64,000 nt of DNA from Parapedobacter pyrenivorans (GTDB lineage Bacteria > Bacteroidota > Bacteroidia > Sphingobacteriales > Sphingobacteriaceae): positions 1,972,718 to 2,036,717 of the forward strand of contig NZ_BMER01000001.1 in NCBI RefSeq assembly GCF_014636865.1, read 5' to 3'. The first letter of the stretch is position 1, and the number at the start of each line of letters is the position of its first letter. Position numbers and translations under genes: made by a program. A model generated the notes under the pieces. The model searched no databases, had not been told where the DNA came from, and was given only the letters and a program-made list of their open reading frames with translations. This document shows positions 61,876 to 64,000 of this stretch, piece by piece.

Positions 61876-63177
61876 ATGAATAAACGGTATTTACTCTTTT
61901 GTCTGCTCTTAACATTGCCATTCCATGGTCTTCCTCAAAGTAAGCGCCCCCAGGTGTTGGTGTATGGCCATGGGGTGGATGCCTATGCCGCAGCGCTTCA
62001 GTCATCGATGTCAAACCTGAATACGGTTTGGGTTATCAACGGAGATCGGATGATGCCGGAATTGACATCAGAATTCGTTTCAATAGCTTCGAGTGCCGAC
62101 TTGGATGCGGGGATATGGGCGGCTCTTTTGGCAGGAACGTTGCAGAAGGATAAGCCCAGCGATTCGCTTTCTGCCGTTGCGAAGCGGCGGATCAATCCGA
62201 GGATAGTGCAGAACGTGGTCGATAGCGTAGTGAAGGTGTCGAAAAACCTGACCATTATTGAAAAAGGGCAGCTCCGCTCCGTGAAAAAATCGGGCAAAAA
62301 TTGGCAGGTCGAGTTGACGGATCGGACCAACTATAAGGTTCGGGCCATCGTCGATGCGTCTTCAGATGCATACCTGTGCCAACTGGCATACGGCAGCTTG
62401 GATAGCATCCGTGTGCGGACCGATATTTCAGGTGATTATTTCCAGTCGCCACCTTATGAGGGGCTTTCGCGTACGGGAGTCGCTGTGGGTGAGTCGGATG
62501 GTCGCGGCTTTACGCTGCCATTGGCAGCATTGGTGCCGGCGGATGATAGCAACCTGTTTTTGACCCAACGCGGGCCGGTCGTCCGGAGCCTGCTAAGCGG
62601 TACAGCGGATGATGTTCCACTGCTCATGCACGTAGGGCAGGCTGTCGGCGCGGCCGCCGCATACACCGCCTTCTATAAAATTACTTCCGATAAACTGGAT
62701 GTCCGCAATGTACAGGGAGAACTTCTGCAGTACGGGAGCAGGCTGCTGCCTTTGGTGGATGTCCCGGTAGAGGACCCGCATTTTTCTGCTATTCAACGTG
62801 TATGTGCTACCGGGATGCTATTGGGTAGGGTAGAAGCGAGTGGACGCTTATATTTTGACGCCGATACGGCGGTAACAGCCGGTGAGATAAAGCCGGTGCT
62901 GAACCAGCTCTTTTCAAGGAGCCAGATATGGTTTGTAAATCACGCCGATGTCGATACCCTCACGTTGGCAAATCTGTTCAGTTATATCAAATTCGTCGGC
63001 CAGCGTGGCGATGAGTTGGAGGGCCAGGTGCAAAAGTATTGGAAACGTCGTTTCCATTTCGAAGGAGAATACGATGAACAGCAACTTGCAACACGTAGGC
63101 ATGTGGCGGTATTGTTAGATGCCTATTGCAAACCCTTTGATGTAAAGTTGGGCATGGATGGCGTTGTCCAGCGTTGA
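61876..63177 (+). CDS. Secreted FAD-dependent oxidoreductase-like protein
   Basis: 433 residues from the ATG at 61876. Signal peptide ending near HGLPQ. After it, [20 protein letters not shown] occupies the place of the FAD-binding GxGxxG motif but reads GHGVDA, so the cofactor loop is degenerate. Later blocks ([62 protein letters not shown]) follow the layout of exported FAD-dependent oxidoreductases of the FAD_oxidored family. I am not sure it still binds FAD. Function unknown. It is divergent from glnS and convergent with the Lrp gene. Confidence 0.45.
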   Translation: MNKRYLLFCLLLTLPFHGLPQSKRPQVLVYGHGVDAYAAALQSSMSNLNTVWVINGDRMMPELTSEFVSIASSADLDAGIWAALLAGTLQKDKPSDSLSAVAKRRINPRIVQNVVDSVVKVSKNLTIIEKGQLRSVKKSGKNWQVELTDRTNYKVRAIVDASSDAYLCQLAYGSLDSIRVRTDISGDYFQSPPYEGLSRTGVAVGESDGRGFTLPLAALVPADDSNLFLTQRGPVVRSLLSGTADDVPLLMHVGQAVGAAAAYTAFYKITSDKLDVRNVQGELLQYGSRLLPLVDVPVEDPHFSAIQRVCATGMLLGRVEASGRLYFDADTAVTAGEIKPVLNQLFSRSQIWFVNHADVDTLTLANLFSYIKFVGQRGDELEGQVQKYWKRRFHFEGEYDEQQLATRRHVAVLLDAYCKPFDVKLGMDGVVQR

Positions 63178-63215
63178 GATCGCAGTTCCGCACGCTATGT
63201 AGTGCCGATACCGGC

Positions 63216-63689
63216 CTAGGTTAAACTAATCTGCCGCTTAATGCTTTCTTCCAATGAAATGATGGTTTCAGTCCGTTGTATGCCTTTGACGGCTTGAATA
63301 TCTTCGTTCAATACTTTGCGGAGATGCGTCGTATCCCGGCATATGATTTTCGCAAACATGCTGTAAGTACCCGTGCAATAATGGAGTTCGACAACTTCTT
63401 TTACCTGTTTTAGTTGTTCGACGGCATTATTATACTGAGAACCTTTCTCCAGATAGATTCCTAAGAAGGCCGTGATGTCAAATCCGACTTTTTGAGGATT
63501 TATTGTAAGGTTTGAGCCTCTTATTATACCTAATTCTTCCATCTTTTTCATTCTTACATGGATAGTTCCTCCTGAAACAATCAATTTTTTGGCTATTTCT
63601 GTGTAAGGTATGGATGCATTGTTCATCAACATAGATAAAATCTGTATATCTAAGTTATCAAGGTCTAAATTTTCGTACTTTTTTTCCAT
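63216..63689 (-). CDS. Lrp/AsnC-family transcriptional regulator
   Basis: 157 residues. The N-terminal winged helix-turn-helix (LDIQILSMLMNNASIPYTEIAKKLIVSGGTIHVRMKKMEELGII) is followed by the ligand-binding RAM domain (~70-150, GFDITAFLGIYLEKG, HYCTGTYSMFAKIICRDTTHL, GIQRTETIISLEESI). These proteins assemble as dimers to octamers and answer to amino acids. Target genes cannot be told. It has a clear promoter of its own, and the spacer beyond it holds a divergent small RNA candidate that it might control. Confidence 0.92.
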   Translation of the reverse strand: MEKKYENLDLDNLDIQILSMLMNNASIPYTEIAKKLIVSGGTIHVRMKKMEELGIIRGSNLTINPQKVGFDITAFLGIYLEKGSQYNNAVEQLKQVKEVVELHYCTGTYSMFAKIICRDTTHLRKVLNEDIQAVKGIQRTETIISLEESIKRQISLT

Positions 63690-63717
63690 AGTTAATGATG
63701 ATTATTTCAAATAATTT

Positions 63718-63749
63718 CAAATTTATTTAAAAATTTGGTAAAAAATCAA
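63718..63749 (-). promoter_or_regulatory. Promoter of the Lrp-family gene
   Basis: Minus strand: TTG (63749-63747), 21 bases, TAAATTTG (63725-63718), then the ATG at 63689. Full match to the Bacteroidota promoter. Confidence 0.7.
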
Positions 63750-63766
63750 TTTTTTCGATTAAAAAA

Positions 63767-63797
63767 TTTCATTTAATGACTAATGTTGTTATATTTG
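63767..63797 (+). promoter_or_regulatory. Promoter of the small RNA candidate
   Basis: TTTC at 63767-63770, 19 bases, TATATTTG at 63790-63797. The -7 box is perfect and the -33 box has one mismatch. Confidence 0.55.
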
Positions 63798-63802
63798 TAT
63801 CA

Positions 63803-63918
63803 ATGAATCAGCTGAATAATTAGAAAATAGCTGATTGTGATGATGCCCTCCCTCAATTTAATATAGGTTTATAATTGGTTAGCGTTGAAGCTCCTCTCCC
63901 AAAGGAGCTTCTTCCTTT
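63803..63918 (+). ncRNA. Candidate small RNA (~115 nt)
   Basis: It lies between a promoter (63767-63797) and a terminator (63887-63918) with no coding frame longer than a few codons. The 5' end folds: AATCAGCT (63806-63813) pairs with AGCTGATT (63829-63836). A central unpaired CCCUCCCUC-containing stretch (about 63846-63854) and the terminator stem complete a typical trans-acting small-RNA layout. Alternatively it could be the leader of a gene beyond the window, but the terminator argues against that. Start and end are estimates. Confidence 0.45.
63887..63918 (+). terminator. Rho-independent terminator of the small RNA candidate
   Basis: GAAGCTCCT (63887-63895) pairs with AGGAGCTTC (63903-63911), 9 perfect pairs, followed by TTCCTTTT. 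Confidence 0.75.
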
Positions 63919-64000
63919 TATCGCAGTTGTGTTTTTAAGTTTTTACTCATTTTGGTTTTAATAATAGGTGTTTGTTGCCAATTATTCAAAATTAGGTAGT

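Overview
The window comes from a member of the Bacteroidota, most likely a Sphingobacteriaceae-type organism. Several features point there: promoters of the form TTG-N19-21-TAnnTTTG in front of many genes; LytS/LytTR two-component pairs, one with a regulator-propeller sensor; DUF4382, YegP-like and pRiA4b-ORF3-like genes; and many short Cys lipoproteins. It is chromosomal. I see no insertion sequence, CRISPR array, phage module or replication origin.

Layout. 1-16.7 kb is mostly housekeeping: a partial Mrp antiporter subunit A, a hydroxyacid dehydrogenase, a secreted phosphoesterase, acetyl-CoA synthetase, a UbiA-like membrane protein, an rsmA/serA-like operon, pdxA, a CCA-adding enzyme, a pRiA4b-like gene with miaA, ilvE, a YegP-like protein and an OmpA-family protein. 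16.7-42.7 kb is a large envelope locus. A CHAT-protease/TPR lipoprotein and a PKD/beta-barrel protein run leftward, divergently from an ECF sigma factor and a probable anti-sigma TPR protein. Next come a lipoprotein, a collagen-like lipoprotein, an outer-membrane barrel, a 2646-residue secreted protein and a fibronectin-type-III protein, largely as one operon. Two closely related LytS-type kinases and one LytTR regulator close the locus. 42.8-44.7 kb holds small genes (SRPBCC, zinc ribbon/HhH, small lipoprotein, DUF4382).

44.75-56.65 kb is bounded by two direct copies of a 46-bp hairpin sequence, the right copy being the terminator of the initiator tRNA gene. Between them lie a decayed AraC/SHOCT remnant, a DUF892 stress protein, a CheB-CheR-PAS-kinase hybrid with a response regulator, two fatty-acid desaturases, a KAS III-like synthase, a cold-shock protein and a two-domain glycosyltransferase. 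This may be an old tRNA-associated island devoted to membrane and stress adaptation. 56.8-64 kb returns to core genes: era, rpsP, rimM, metF, glnS, a secreted FAD-oxidoreductase-like protein and an Lrp regulator, followed by a likely small RNA.

The most unusual material is the 16.7-42.7 kb locus. It joins a sigma/anti-sigma pair, a membrane-tethered caspase-like (CHAT) protein and a giant secreted protein with its own outer-membrane barrel, with two look-alike kinases beside it. What it does cannot be told from sequence alone.
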